The notes: a model not told the origin generated them from the sequence alone. DNA of 64,000 bases from Paenibacillus antri (GCF_005765165.1 NZ_VCIW01000005.1:62001-126000), one strand, 5' to 3'; positions 9,225-18,183 are shown, counted from the first letter of the stretch. Numbers and translations are program-made.

Positions 9225-9300
9225 CCTCCTCGGGTGGAATGATTCCGAAGTCATGCGAATATACATGAATACCGGAATGAGTGAAGCTTTCCCGAGGAGG
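9225..9300 (+). promoter_or_regulatory. inverted repeat able to sequester the spoVS ribosome binding site
   Basis: CCTCCTCGGG (9225-9234) is the exact reverse complement of CCCGAGGAGG (9291-9300). The downstream arm contains the whole spoVS Shine-Dalgarno (AGGAGG, 8 bp before ATG 9309). If both arms are in the mRNA, they would form a 10-bp anti-Shine-Dalgarno stem closing a 56-nt loop that has small internal pairings of its own (for example GGAAT-G-ATTCC). This is direct sequence evidence for structure; regulation is inferred. Confidence 0.6.
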
Positions 9301-9308
9301 TCCAATTC

Positions 9309-9569
9309 ATGGAAGTATTAAAAGTATCAGCGAAATCGAATCCGAACTCGGTGGCAGGCGCATTGGCAGGGGTGTTGCGAGAGCGGGGAGGAGCGGAGTT
9401 GCAAGCGATCGGCGCGGGAGCGCTGAATCAAGCGATCAAGGCGGTCGCGATCGCCAGGGGCTTCGTGGCGCCGAGCGGCGTCGACCTGATCTGCATCCCG
9501 GCATTCACCGACATCGTCATCGACGGGGAAGACCGGACGGCGATCAAGCTGATCGTCGAACCGCGGTAA
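9309..9569 (+). CDS. spoVS: stage V sporulation protein S
   Basis: An 86-residue SpoVS, full length and very highly conserved in sequence (MEVLKVSAKSNPNSVAGALA; QAIGAGALNQAIKAVAIARG). SpoVS belongs to the Alba-like fold and is needed for progress beyond stage V in Bacillus sporulation; it also influences biofilm and motility decisions. The start is ATG 9309 with a perfect AGGAGG. The Shine-Dalgarno is part of an inverted repeat (9225-9300) that may restrict translation. Its position after rny-ymdB is conserved. Confidence 0.97.
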   Translation: MEVLKVSAKSNPNSVAGALAGVLRERGGAELQAIGAGALNQAIKAVAIARGFVAPSGVDLICIPAFTDIVIDGEDRTAIKLIVEPR

Positions 9570-9632
9570 TTCGAACCTCGTTCATCCCGGGACGTCGGCG
9601 TCCCGCCTTCATAACGCGTTTCCGCTCGCATG

Positions 9633-9657
9633 GCCTCCCTGAGAGGCTTTTTCTTTT
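9633..9657 (+). terminator. terminator after spoVS
   Basis: GCCTC (9633-9637) and GAGGC (9643-9647) make a short stem followed by TTTTTCTTTT. A second GC-rich hairpin, CGGGACG/CGTCCCG at 9588-9605, lies just upstream, so the two may act in tandem. Confidence 0.6.
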
Positions 9658-9692
9658 GTCCAAACCAAGGGTTGAGGAAGGGGCGATTCGAG

Positions 9693-10634
9693 ATGAAACG
9701 TTGGGATTTGCATTGCGACGCATTGAGCAAAATGATTCTTGCCTCGGACATCCGATTCGAGGACGACCGGCGCCTGGACGTCACCGCGAAACGGTTGAAG
9801 GAGGGGGGCGTCCAGCTGCAAGCGTTCGCCATCTACGTCCCTGAAGCGTGGAAGGGGAGGCCGTTCGACGCGGTGTTGGCGAGCGTCGACGCGTTCGAAC
9901 AGCGCATCGCGTCCAGGCCCGACATCCTGCCGATTCGTTCGAAGCAGGACATCGAGACGCTGATGCGACCGGGGGAGACGAGAATCGGCGCGATGCTGAC
10001 GATGGAAGGCGCCGATGCGCTGGAGGGGAATCTGGCGTACCTTCGCATCGCGTACGCGCTCGGCGTGCGGACGCTCGGCGTGACATGGAATGTCGCGAAC
10101 TGGGCCGCGGACGGCGTCCGAGAGCCGAGAGGCGGCGGGCTGACGGCGGCGGGCCGACGACTGGTCGCCGAATGCGATCGGCTGGGCATGACGCTCGACG
10201 TCTCTCACTTGTCGGTGAAGGGGTTCTGGGACGTTCTCGAGACGTCGCGGCACGCGCCGATCGCTTCGCATTCCAACGCGAAGTCGCTCTGCGACCATCC
10301 CCGTAATCTGTCCAACGACCAGATTCGAGCGCTGATCGCGGCGAACGGCCGCATCGGCATCACGTTCGTCCCGTATTTCCTCCGCAGCGACGGCCGCGAA
10401 GCCGGAATCGACGACGTGCTGCGTCATCTCGATTACGTCTGCGGCTTAGGCGGGGCGGATCATGTCGGCTTCGGTTCGGACTTCGACGGGATCGAGACGT
10501 GGGTGAAAGGGCTGGAGCATCCGGGCGGGTACGAGACGTTGGCGGAACGGCTCGAAAAAAATTACACTTCCGAGCAAGTAGAGGGCTTTCTGCGGCGAAA
10601 TTGGTTATCCTATTATCAAGGGCGCTTCATGTAA
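9693..10634 (+). CDS. membrane dipeptidase, peptidase M19 family
   Basis: A 313-residue zinc dipeptidase of the renal-dipeptidase (M19) family, which hydrolyses dipeptides, including some with D-residues. Metal ligands are recognisable in DLHCDAL at the N-terminus (H-x-D), the glutamate in LTMEGAD, and the later histidines in LDVSHLS and IASHSNAKSLCDHPRNL. GFGSDFDGIETW near the C-terminus is also diagnostic. The start is ATG 9693, after GAGGAAGGGG. It sits alone between terminator-like hairpins. A dipeptidase is often found at this locus beside korAB in spore-formers. Confidence 0.93.
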   Translation: MKRWDLHCDALSKMILASDIRFEDDRRLDVTAKRLKEGGVQLQAFAIYVPEAWKGRPFDAVLASVDAFEQRIASRPDILPIRSKQDIETLMRPGETRIGAMLTMEGADALEGNLAYLRIAYALGVRTLGVTWNVANWAADGVREPRGGGLTAAGRRLVAECDRLGMTLDVSHLSVKGFWDVLETSRHAPIASHSNAKSLCDHPRNLSNDQIRALIAANGRIGITFVPYFLRSDGREAGIDDVLRHLDYVCGLGGADHVGFGSDFDGIETWVKGLEHPGGYETLAERLEKNYTSEQVEGFLRRNWLSYYQGRFM

Positions 10635-10657
10635 TCCGGAATGCCCGCCGCTGCAAC

Positions 10658-10727
10658 CCATCTCGAAACGGTATGGATACAATCGAAAAATACTATCTTT
10701 CGAGATGCTTGAAAGCTCTTGCTTTTT
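10658..10727 (+). terminator. weak terminator region after the dipeptidase gene
   Basis: CATCTCGAAA (10658-10667) and TTTCGAGATG (10698-10707) are perfect 10-bp inverted arms with a 30-nt loop, followed by AAAGC-TCTT-GCTTT and two more T residues (10712-10727). The two together could terminate dipeptidase transcription before korA. Confidence 0.4.
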
Positions 10728-10827
10728 ATATGGCGGCATCATAAACTAACTACTGACATATGAAACTGATTTTCATGGTTTCACTTCGAACGTCACTATT
10801 TTTCGGCCTCCAAAGGAGTGGACTTTC

Positions 10828-12564
10828 TTGATTAGCCAATTGTCATGGAAAATCGGCGGACAACAAGGGGAAGGCGTTGAAAGTACCGACCGTATTTTCT
10901 CGACTGCGCTCAACCGGCTCGGGTATTACTTGTACGGATATCGTCACTTCTCTTCCCGAATCAAGGGCGGACATACCAACAACAAGATTCGGATTTCTAC
11001 GAAGGCGATTCGCGCGATTTCGGACGATCTCGACATCCTCGTCGCGTTCGACCAAGAGACGATCGATCTGAACTCCCATGAATTGCGCAAGGGCGGCGTC
11101 ATCGTGGCCGACGCGAAATTCAATCCGACGGTGCCGGAAGGCATCGATGCAAGATTGTTCCCGGTCCCGATCACCTCGATCGCGGAAGAGCTTGGCACAT
11201 CTCTGTTTAAGAACATGGTCGCTTCCGGCGCATCCTGGGCGCTGCTCGGATTGCCGCTCGAGGTGTTCAATAAAGCGGTAGAAGAAGAGTTCGGACGCAA
11301 AGGTCCGGCGATCGTCGAGAAGAACGTCGAAGCGGTACGCCGCGGCGCGGAATTCGTTCTCGAGCTGGCGGGCGGTTCGCTCGCGGATTTCCAGCTGGAG
11401 CCTTCCGACGGCCAAGCGAAGCTGTTCATGATCGGCAACGACGCGATCGGCCTCGGCGCCGTCGTCGGCGGATGCCGCTTCATGCCGGCTTACCCGATAA
11501 CGCCGGCTTCCGAAATCATGGAATACCTCGTTAAGACGCTGCCGAAGTTCGGCGGCACCGTCATTCAGACGGAAGACGAGATCGCGGCCGTCACGATGGC
11601 CATCGGCGCCAACTACGGCGGCGTGCGTACGTTGACCGCTTCGGCGGGCCCGGGTTTGTCGCTCATGATGGAAGCGATCGGCCTCGCCGGCATGACCGAG
11701 ACGCCGGTCGTCATCGTCGACACGCAGCGCGGCGGACCGTCCACCGGCCTTCCGACGAAGCAGGAGCAGTCCGACATCAACGCGATGATCTACGGCACGC
11801 ACGGGGAAATTCCGAAGATCGTCATCGCGCCGAGCACGGTCGAAGAGTGCTTCTACGATGCGATCGAAGCGTTCAACCTGGCGGAGAAGTTCCAATGCCC
11901 GGTCATCATCGTAACCGACCTGCAGCTGTCTCTCGGCAAGCAAACCGCGGAAAACCTCGAGCTCGATAAAATTAAGATCGACCGCGGTGCGCTGCAAACC
12001 GGCGAGCTGCCGCAGCTGGAAGAAAACAAACTGTTCAAGCGGTACGAGTTTACGGAAGACGGCGTATCGCCGCGCGTCCTGCCGGGCATGAAGAACGGCA
12101 TCCACCACGTGACGGGCGTCGAGCACGACCAAGAAGGCCGTCCGTCCGAAAGCCCGATCAACCGCAAGAAGATGATGGATAAGCGATTGAAGAAGCTCGA
12201 GAGCGTACGGATCACGAACCCGATCCATATCGATGCGCCGCACGAAGAGCCGGACGTTCTGATCGTCGGCATGAGCTCCATCGGCGGCACGATCGACGAA
12301 GCGCGCGAGCGTCTGACGAAGGACGGCATCAAGTCGAACCACATGACGGTTCGCCAGCTGTTCCCGTTCCCGACCGAACTCGTTGCGCCGTACGTCGAGA
12401 AGGCGAAGACGGTCGTCATCGTCGAAAACAACGCGACAGGCCAGCTGGCGGATCAGCTGAAGCTGCGCGTCGGTCATGCGAACAAAGTGAAGAACTTCCT
12501 GAAATACGACGGGACGCCGTTCCTGCCTTCCGAAATTCACACCGGCTGCAAGGAGTTGTTATAA
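10828..12564 (+). CDS. korA: 2-oxoacid:acceptor oxidoreductase, alpha subunit
   Basis: A 578-residue fused gamma/alpha subunit of a 2-oxoacid:ferredoxin oxidoreductase. The N-terminal third is the gamma domain (WKIGGQQGEGVESTDRIF; RIKGGHTNNKIR). The pyrimidine-binding domain follows (MPAYPITPASEIMEYL; QTEDEIAAVTMAIGA; SAGPGLSLMMEAIG) and a transketolase-C-like domain ends it. The complex oxidatively decarboxylates 2-oxoacids to acyl-CoA, passing electrons to ferredoxin. The TTG start at 10828 is supported by AAAGGAG about 10 bp upstream. korB follows after 3 bp. The substrate (2-oxoglutarate, pyruvate or branched-chain oxoacids) cannot be fixed from sequence alone. Confidence 0.94.
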   Translation: MISQLSWKIGGQQGEGVESTDRIFSTALNRLGYYLYGYRHFSSRIKGGHTNNKIRISTKAIRAISDDLDILVAFDQETIDLNSHELRKGGVIVADAKFNPTVPEGIDARLFPVPITSIAEELGTSLFKNMVASGASWALLGLPLEVFNKAVEEEFGRKGPAIVEKNVEAVRRGAEFVLELAGGSLADFQLEPSDGQAKLFMIGNDAIGLGAVVGGCRFMPAYPITPASEIMEYLVKTLPKFGGTVIQTEDEIAAVTMAIGANYGGVRTLTASAGPGLSLMMEAIGLAGMTETPVVIVDTQRGGPSTGLPTKQEQSDINAMIYGTHGEIPKIVIAPSTVEECFYDAIEAFNLAEKFQCPVIIVTDLQLSLGKQTAENLELDKIKIDRGALQTGELPQLEENKLFKRYEFTEDGVSPRVLPGMKNGIHHVTGVEHDQEGRPSESPINRKKMMDKRLKKLESVRITNPIHIDAPHEEPDVLIVGMSSIGGTIDEARERLTKDGIKSNHMTVRQLFPFPTELVAPYVEKAKTVVIVENNATGQLADQLKLRVGHANKVKNFLKYDGTPFLPSEIHTGCKELL

Positions 12565-12567
12565 GCC

Positions 12568-13434
12568 ATGGCAACATTTAAAGACTTCCGTAACAACATC
12601 AAACCGAACTGGTGCCCGGGCTGCGGAGACTTCTCGGTACAAGCCGCGATCCAACGCGCCGCCGCGAACGTCGGCCTCGAGCCGGATAGCCTTGCGGTCG
12701 TCTCCGGCATCGGTTGTTCCGGACGCATCTCCGGTTACATTAACGCTTACGGCTTCCACGGCATCCACGGCCGCGCGCTGCCGATCGCCCAAGGCCTTAA
12801 GATGGCGAACCGCGAGTTGACGGTCATCGCGTCCGGCGGCGACGGCGACGGCTTCGCGATCGGTCTCGGTCACACGGTGCATGCGATTCGCCGCAACATG
12901 AACGTGACGTACATCGTTATGGACAACCAAATTTATGGTTTAACGAAGGGTCAGACGTCGCCGCGAAGCGCGGAAGGCTTCAAGACGAAGTCGACGCCGG
13001 AAGGCTCGATCGAAGGCACGCTCAGCCCGCTCGAGATCGCGTTGTCCGCCGGCGCGACGTTCGTGGCGCAGTCGTTCTCCAGCAACATCAAGCAGCTGAC
13101 GGCGCTTATCGAAGAAGCGATCAAGCACGAAGGCTTCTCGATCGTCAACGTATTCAGCCCTTGCGTTACGTTCAACAAGATCAATACGTACGACTGGTTC
13201 AAGGAGCACATCGTCGATCTCGACGAGCAGTCCGACTACGATCCGTCCAACCGGATCGCGGCCATGACGAAAATCATGGAGACGAACAGCATGCTGTGCG
13301 GCCTGATCTATCAAGATAAGAGCAAGAAGCCTTACGAGGCCTTGGTCAAGGGCTTCAAGCCGGAAGGCCTTGCGAAGCAAGATCTGACGATTACGGAAGA
13401 GCAGTTCGCGAAGCTTGTCGCGGAATTCCGTTAA
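12568..13434 (+). CDS. korB: 2-oxoacid:ferredoxin oxidoreductase, beta subunit
   Basis: A 288-residue TPP-binding subunit. The N-terminus NWCPGCGDFSVQ and the pyrophosphate motif GDGDGFAIGLGHTVHAIRRN with a downstream MDNQIYGLTKGQTSP are the classical beta-subunit signatures. Cysteines in WCPGCG, GIGCSG and near residue 194 (FSPC) are candidates for the single [4Fe-4S] cluster seen in this family. It pairs with korA, 3 bp upstream, and the operon ends at a strong hairpin. Confidence 0.95.
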   Translation: MATFKDFRNNIKPNWCPGCGDFSVQAAIQRAAANVGLEPDSLAVVSGIGCSGRISGYINAYGFHGIHGRALPIAQGLKMANRELTVIASGGDGDGFAIGLGHTVHAIRRNMNVTYIVMDNQIYGLTKGQTSPRSAEGFKTKSTPEGSIEGTLSPLEIALSAGATFVAQSFSSNIKQLTALIEEAIKHEGFSIVNVFSPCVTFNKINTYDWFKEHIVDLDEQSDYDPSNRIAAMTKIMETNSMLCGLIYQDKSKKPYEALVKGFKPEGLAKQDLTITEEQFAKLVAEFR

Positions 13435-13452
13435 ATAGATCACAACGAACGC

Positions 13453-13484
13453 GAGCATGCGGGGGCTTCCCGTATGCTCTTTTC
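13453..13484 (+). terminator. terminator of korAB
   Basis: GAGCATGCGGG (13453-13463) and CCCGTATGCTC (13469-13479) pair over 11 bp with one G-U, followed by TTTTCGTTT. Confidence 0.8.
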
Positions 13485-13567
13485 GTTTGCATGGAATACT
13501 GAACAAGGCTATGATTGGATGGAAAAGGGAATAAATCACACCGCAAGGATCGAGGAGGACGACAAGC

Positions 13568-14137
13568 ATGTACGAAATTCCGATCGGGGTTTCCGCCCGT
13601 CATATTCATTTGGCGCCGGAGCATATCGACATCTTATTCGGCCAAGGATACGAGTTGAAAACGTTGAAGCCGTTGTCGCAGCCGGGACAATTCGCGGCGG
13701 AAGAGACGGTGGCCGTCGTCGGTCCGAAAGGACGATTCGACAAGGTTCGCATTCTCGGACCGGCGAGAGGAAACACGCAGCTGGAAATTTCCCGCACCGA
13801 CGCCTTCGCGCTCGGCGTCGACGCGCCGGTCCGGTTGTCCGGCAATATCGATGGGACGCCGGGCATTCGGATCGTCGGACCGAAGGGCGAAGTGACGGTC
13901 GAACGCGGGGTCATCGTCGCGTCCCGCCACATACATCTGCATACGGACGATGCGGCGCGGATGAACGTGAAGGACAAGCAGATCGTCAGCGTGAAAACGC
14001 AGGGCGAGCGAGCCGTCACGTTCGCGAACGTCGTCTGCCGCGTCTCCGATCAATTCGCCTTAGACATGCATATCGACACGGACGAAGCGAACGCCGCGGG
14101 CATCCGCAACGGAGAGAAAGGGACGTTAATCCCTTAG
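13568..14137 (+). CDS. pduL: phosphate propanoyltransferase (PduL-type phosphotransacylase)
   Basis: A 189-residue PduL-family phosphotransacylase, which interconverts acyl-CoA plus phosphate and acyl-phosphate plus CoA. Two zinc-binding histidine motifs, one per PduL domain, are visible: SARHIHLAPE near residue 9 and SRHIHLHTDD near residue 119. ATG 13568 follows GGAGGACGAC. No N-terminal encapsulation peptide is seen; the protein starts directly with YEIPIGVSARHIHL. There are no shell-protein genes nearby, so this is likely a free cytosolic enzyme, standing in for Pta. It follows korAB but behind a terminator. Confidence 0.93.
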   Translation: MYEIPIGVSARHIHLAPEHIDILFGQGYELKTLKPLSQPGQFAAEETVAVVGPKGRFDKVRILGPARGNTQLEISRTDAFALGVDAPVRLSGNIDGTPGIRIVGPKGEVTVERGVIVASRHIHLHTDDAARMNVKDKQIVSVKTQGERAVTFANVVCRVSDQFALDMHIDTDEANAAGIRNGEKGTLIP

Positions 14138-14154
14138 CAGCGTCTGATTTCGAG

Positions 14155-14181
14155 CGATCCCGCCACGGGGTCGTTTTTTTT
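14155..14181 (+). terminator. terminator of pduL
   Basis: CGATCCC (14155-14161) and GGGGTCG (14167-14173) form a 7-bp stem with one G-U pair followed by eight T residues. Confidence 0.8.
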
Positions 14182-14250
14182 ATGTAAATAATAACCTCCT
14201 CTTTGTGGAATGATATGCGTAATATTTTCCAGCCCTAGGGGGAGACGGTC

Positions 14251-15843
14251 TTGTTTTCATTCGGAAAAGTTTATCGAAGCCAAGGGCCGGAAAGTCAATC
14301 CGACCACTCGGGCAAACGTCTTCTGAATCCCCAACTGGCGGATACGCTGCATCAAATTCAAGTCGAGATCGGAAACAGCTCGGACCTTGTCATCCGGCAA
14401 TTCGAAATCGGCGGCGGGAACATTCAGGTCGCCGTCGTATATATGGACGGGTTGGTGGACACGAAGACCGTCAATGATTTCGTGATCCGCTCGTTGATGA
14501 TCGAGATGGACGAAATCGCGATCGAGAGGATGACCAAGGACAAGGCGCTGTTCGACGTCATCCGCTCGAACGCCCTGACCATCGGGCAAGTCGAAGTCGT
14601 GCGGAAGTGGGATGAGGTCATTCTGTCCTTGTTATCCGGGGATACGCTCATCCTTGTGGACGGTCAGATCGATGCCGTCGCTTGCGGCACGAGGGGCGGG
14701 GATCAACGGAAGGTGACCGAACCTTCCTCGCAGGTCGTCATTCGCGGTCCGAAGGAAGCGTTCACCGAATCGATCGGGACGAACGTCGCCCTAGTGCGGC
14801 GCAGACTAAAAAGTCCCCACTTGTGGGTGGAATCGATGAAAGTCGGCAAACAAGGGAATACGTTGATCGCCTTGATGTATGTCAAAGATATCGTGAACGA
14901 TAAGATCGTTCAAGAAGTGAAGAAGCGATTGGAACGCATCGATATCGACTTCGTATCGGGCTCCGGCGAAATCGAGCAGTTGATACAGGACGAAAGCAAA
15001 ACCGTATTCCCGACGATCTTCTCTACGGAGCGCCCGGACTCCGTCGTCGGAAACCTGATGGAAGGACGAATCGCGATTTTCGTAGACGGGACGCCGTTCG
15101 TGCTGCTGACCCCTGCTACGTTTTTTATGTTTTTCCAGGCGACGGAGGATTACTACCAGCGGCCGGAAGTCGCGACGGCGATTCGATTATTGCGCTACGG
15201 GTCGCTGTTGATTTCGTTATTCGGACCCTCGATATATATCGCGGCGATTACGTTCCACCAAGAGATGATTCCTACGCTGCTGCTTGTCAGCTTGGCCGCG
15301 CAGCGGGAGAGCGTTCCGTTCCCGGCGTTCATCGAGGCGCTCATCATGGAAGTCGCTTTCGAAATTTTGCGCGAGGCCGGCATTCGCATGCCGCGCGCCA
15401 TCGGACAAGCGGTATCCATCGTCGGCGCGCTCGTCCTGGGACAAGCGGCGGTGGAAGCGGGGCTCATCTCCCCGGCGATGGTGATCGTGGTCGCGCTCAC
15501 CGGGATCTCCAGCTTTTCCACGCCGTCGTACGACATCGCGCTGTCTTTCAGGTTGCTGCGATTCGTCATTATGATTTCCGCAGGCTTCCTAGGCTTTTAT
15601 GGCATCGCGATCGTAAGCATCTTTATCCTCGCGCATATGTGCGGACTGCGTTCATTCGGGGTTCCGTATATGGCTCCGCTGGGGCCGTTCGTCTTAGAGG
15701 ATCAGAAAGACACGATCTTTCGGTTTCCGTTTCAGGCGATGTTTTCGCGTCCCCGCTTGATCAGTTCGAAAAATATTACGCGCGAGGACGCCCCCGCGGG
15801 ACCGACGAAGCCGTCCGAGTCGCAAGGGAAGGGATCGGAATGA
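14251..15843 (+). CDS. GerA-family spore germinant receptor, A subunit
   Basis: A 530-residue GerXA protein, the A subunit of inner-membrane nutrient germinant receptors of spores. A cytosolic N-terminal domain of about 250 residues contains SLLSGDTLILVDG, EPSSQVVIRGPKEAFTES and the FPTIFSTERPDSVVGNLMEGRIAIFVDGTPF segment. A membrane domain follows, with about five helices from residue 285. The TTG start at 14251 lies 7-8 bp after GGGGGAGA, giving a normal length. It is the first gene of an A-C-B operon. No clear sigma-G promoter could be assigned in the short gap after the pduL terminator. Confidence 0.95.
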   Translation: MFSFGKVYRSQGPESQSDHSGKRLLNPQLADTLHQIQVEIGNSSDLVIRQFEIGGGNIQVAVVYMDGLVDTKTVNDFVIRSLMIEMDEIAIERMTKDKALFDVIRSNALTIGQVEVVRKWDEVILSLLSGDTLILVDGQIDAVACGTRGGDQRKVTEPSSQVVIRGPKEAFTESIGTNVALVRRRLKSPHLWVESMKVGKQGNTLIALMYVKDIVNDKIVQEVKKRLERIDIDFVSGSGEIEQLIQDESKTVFPTIFSTERPDSVVGNLMEGRIAIFVDGTPFVLLTPATFFMFFQATEDYYQRPEVATAIRLLRYGSLLISLFGPSIYIAAITFHQEMIPTLLLVSLAAQRESVPFPAFIEALIMEVAFEILREAGIRMPRAIGQAVSIVGALVLGQAAVEAGLISPAMVIVVALTGISSFSTPSYDIALSFRLLRFVIMISAGFLGFYGIAIVSIFILAHMCGLRSFGVPYMAPLGPFVLEDQKDTIFRFPFQAMFSRPRLISSKNITREDAPAGPTKPSESQGKGSE

Positions 15844-17039
15844 AAACGTACAGGATGCTCGTCGTCCTCCTGCTCGTCGCCCCGCTTGTTCTGACCGGAT
15901 GCTGGAACAGCCGGGAATTGACGGATTTGGCGATCGTGGTCGGGATCGGGATCGATAAGGGCGTAAAGGAAAATACGTACAAGGTGTCGTTCCAAATCGT
16001 CAATCCCGGAGCGATCGCGATGGGCAAACAAGGCGGAGGAGGCGGAGGGCAGGCGATGCCGGTAACGGTGTATGCGGGCGTCGACAACTCCTTGTTCAGC
16101 GCTTTGCGCAAATCGACGCAGAAGGTGCCGCGTCAGCTGTTTTTTTCCCACATTCAGTTGATCGTCATAGGGGAGGAGTTGGCTAAAGACGGGATCAAGG
16201 AAACGTTCGACCTGTTCGATCGTTCCCATGAACTGCGAATCAATACGCCCGTCGTCATCGCGAGAGGGATCGACGCCGAGACCGCCCTTAGCATCGTCAC
16301 GCCGTTAGAAAATATGCCTTCGGTCGGCATCGCCAAACGGATCGAATTCTCGTCCGGCGAGTACGCCCAAAACGTAGACGTCGATGTCGCGGACGTCGTG
16401 AAAAGACTGGCCGGTCCAGGCGAAATCGCGATTAGCGGGGTAGAGATCGTCGGGGACGCGGAACCGGGGCAATCCCGGAAAAACACGGAGCGAACCGTAC
16501 TGCCGGCATCGATCGAAATGAAAGGGATCGCTTTGTTCAAAGACGGAAAATTGAAGACGTGGGCGGACGGGAAAGCGGCTAGAGGCATGCTGTGGGTCAA
16601 AAATGAAATGAAAGGGACGGCGATGGATATCGCCTGCGACGGTCAACCCGAGAAGGTGACCATCGAGCTTACGTATTCGTACACCGACGTAAGCGTCGAG
16701 ATGCGGAACGGACGACCGGCCTATCGCATTCACGTCAGCGAAGAAGGCAGCGTGACCGAAATACATTGCCCGATCGATCTCGAAAATCGCGACAAGATCT
16801 TTCAACTGCAAAACGAGTGGGCGAACCAGACGGAACAGGAAATTCGAAAGGCGATCGAACTCGCCCAAAAGGAGAAAACCGACGTCTTCGGTTTCGGGGA
16901 CGAGTTGAATCGCAAGTATCCGACCCTATGGAAGCGGTTGGAGCGGAATTGGGCGGACACGTTCGCCGACGCCTCGGTCGAAATCGAGGTGGAAGCGTAT
17001 ATCCGACGAACGGGAATGAGAACGAAGTCTTATCTTTAG
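15840..17039 (+). CDS. GerA-family germinant receptor, C subunit (lipoprotein)
   Basis: A 399-residue GerXC lipoprotein. The N-terminal signal peptide ends in a canonical lipobox (LVLTGC, lipidated Cys near residue 21), followed by WNSRELTDLAIVVGIGID, the standard GerC opening. The three-domain GerC fold is expected; matching stretches are RQLFFSHIQLIVIGEELAK and the C-terminal WADTFADASVEIEVEAYIRRTGM. A Gly-rich insertion (GKQGGGGGGQAM) lies near residue 60. ATG 15840 overlaps the GerXA stop by 4 bp (ATGA). It differs from the second GerC of this window, which lacks the lipobox cysteine. Confidence 0.95.
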   Translation: MKTYRMLVVLLLVAPLVLTGCWNSRELTDLAIVVGIGIDKGVKENTYKVSFQIVNPGAIAMGKQGGGGGGQAMPVTVYAGVDNSLFSALRKSTQKVPRQLFFSHIQLIVIGEELAKDGIKETFDLFDRSHELRINTPVVIARGIDAETALSIVTPLENMPSVGIAKRIEFSSGEYAQNVDVDVADVVKRLAGPGEIAISGVEIVGDAEPGQSRKNTERTVLPASIEMKGIALFKDGKLKTWADGKAARGMLWVKNEMKGTAMDIACDGQPEKVTIELTYSYTDVSVEMRNGRPAYRIHVSEEGSVTEIHCPIDLENRDKIFQLQNEWANQTEQEIRKAIELAQKEKTDVFGFGDELNRKYPTLWKRLERNWADTFADASVEIEVEAYIRRTGMRTKSYL

Positions 17040-17085
17040 CAGCGGATGGGCGGTCCGGTAACGGAACAAGGGGGAGGGGAAACCG

Positions 17086-18180
17086 GTGGAACAAAAGCAA
17101 GTCATCAGTCCGGGTCAGCTGTTGACCATGATCGTATTGTTCGAATTCGGAACCGCGTTGGTCATCCCGATCGGACTGCAAGCGGGACAGAGCACTTGGC
17201 TGTCCACGCTGCTCGCGCTTCCGGGCGGAATCGCGTTGTATATTTTATATACGTATTTTCTCCGCGAATTTCCGAAGGACATATTAAGCGGATATATCCG
17301 CCGCGTCGTCGGGCGGGTGTTCGGAACTCCGATTTGCATTCTATATCTTGCCTTCTTTCTGTTCGGGGCTTCCCGAAATTTGCGGGAAGCCGGCGATCTG
17401 CTCATGACAGCGGCTTACGACCGTACGCCGCTCTTCGTCATTCACTTCGTCATGATCACGGCGGTGATCTACGTATTGAGCAAAGGGGTCGAAGTGTTTT
17501 ATCGGCTGGGGCAAATTTACTTCGTCATCCTGTTTTGTTTGGGAGCGATCAGTATTCTTGGGATCGTATGCTCCGGTATCGTGGACATGAAGAACCTCCT
17601 GCCGATCCGGGGAGAAGGCTGGGGCAGCGTCCTACACGGAGCTTACCCCCATATTTGGTTGTTTCCGTTCGGCGAAGCGATCGCGTTCACGACCGTCTTT
17701 CCCTTGCTGAACAAACCATCGTTGGCAAGAAAGTCGGGTATCATCGCCCTGATCATTGCGGGCGCATTTCTCTCTTTCACGCATGCGATCCAAGTCGCCG
17801 TGCTTGGAGCCGACATTTATAAACGCGCGACGTTCCCGTTGTTTACGGCGATCAGCATGGTCAACATCGCGGATTTTCTGCAGCGGATGGATGCGCTGGT
17901 GCTGCTGACGCTGATCATCGGCGTGTTTTTCAAAATGTCGGTCCACTGCTACGCCGTTATGGCCATCGCATCGGATCTGTTCAACCTGTCAGACGAAAGG
18001 AAATTAGCGCTTCCCGTCGGGATCGTCGTGCTGTTCGGCTCGATGACTTCGGCTTGGAACTTCCCGGGTCATGCGGAAGAAGGCGAGACGGGAATCAACT
18101 ATGTATTGTCGACGGCGTGCGCGATCATACCGGCATTCTTATGGATGGTTCACCTTGTACGGAAACGAATCGGCCATTAA
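17086..18180 (+). CDS. GerA-family germinant receptor, B subunit
   Basis: A 364-residue integral membrane protein of the GerXB/spore permease family (APC superfamily), with about ten transmembrane helices. In germinant receptors the B subunit binds the nutrient germinant. The opening ISPGQLLTMIVLFEFGTALV and the later GAYPHIWLFPFGEAIAFTTVFPLL are characteristic. GTG 17086 follows GGGGGAGGGG. It lies 46 bp after GerXC. The substrate cannot be predicted from sequence. Confidence 0.94.
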   Translation: MEQKQVISPGQLLTMIVLFEFGTALVIPIGLQAGQSTWLSTLLALPGGIALYILYTYFLREFPKDILSGYIRRVVGRVFGTPICILYLAFFLFGASRNLREAGDLLMTAAYDRTPLFVIHFVMITAVIYVLSKGVEVFYRLGQIYFVILFCLGAISILGIVCSGIVDMKNLLPIRGEGWGSVLHGAYPHIWLFPFGEAIAFTTVFPLLNKPSLARKSGIIALIIAGAFLSFTHAIQVAVLGADIYKRATFPLFTAISMVNIADFLQRMDALVLLTLIIGVFFKMSVHCYAVMAIASDLFNLSDERKLALPVGIVVLFGSMTSAWNFPGHAEEGETGINYVLSTACAIIPAFLWMVHLVRKRIGH

Positions 18181-18183
18181 GTA

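Noticed and set aside
9201-9240. Sigma-H promoter for spoVS (AGAGGAAA ... GGTGGAAT)
   Set aside because: The elements look right individually but the spacing is over 20 bp, too long for sigma-H.
14183-14215. Sigma-G promoter for the first ger operon
   Set aside because: TGTAAATA and AATGATA are present but spaced by about 20 bp and match poorly; not supported.
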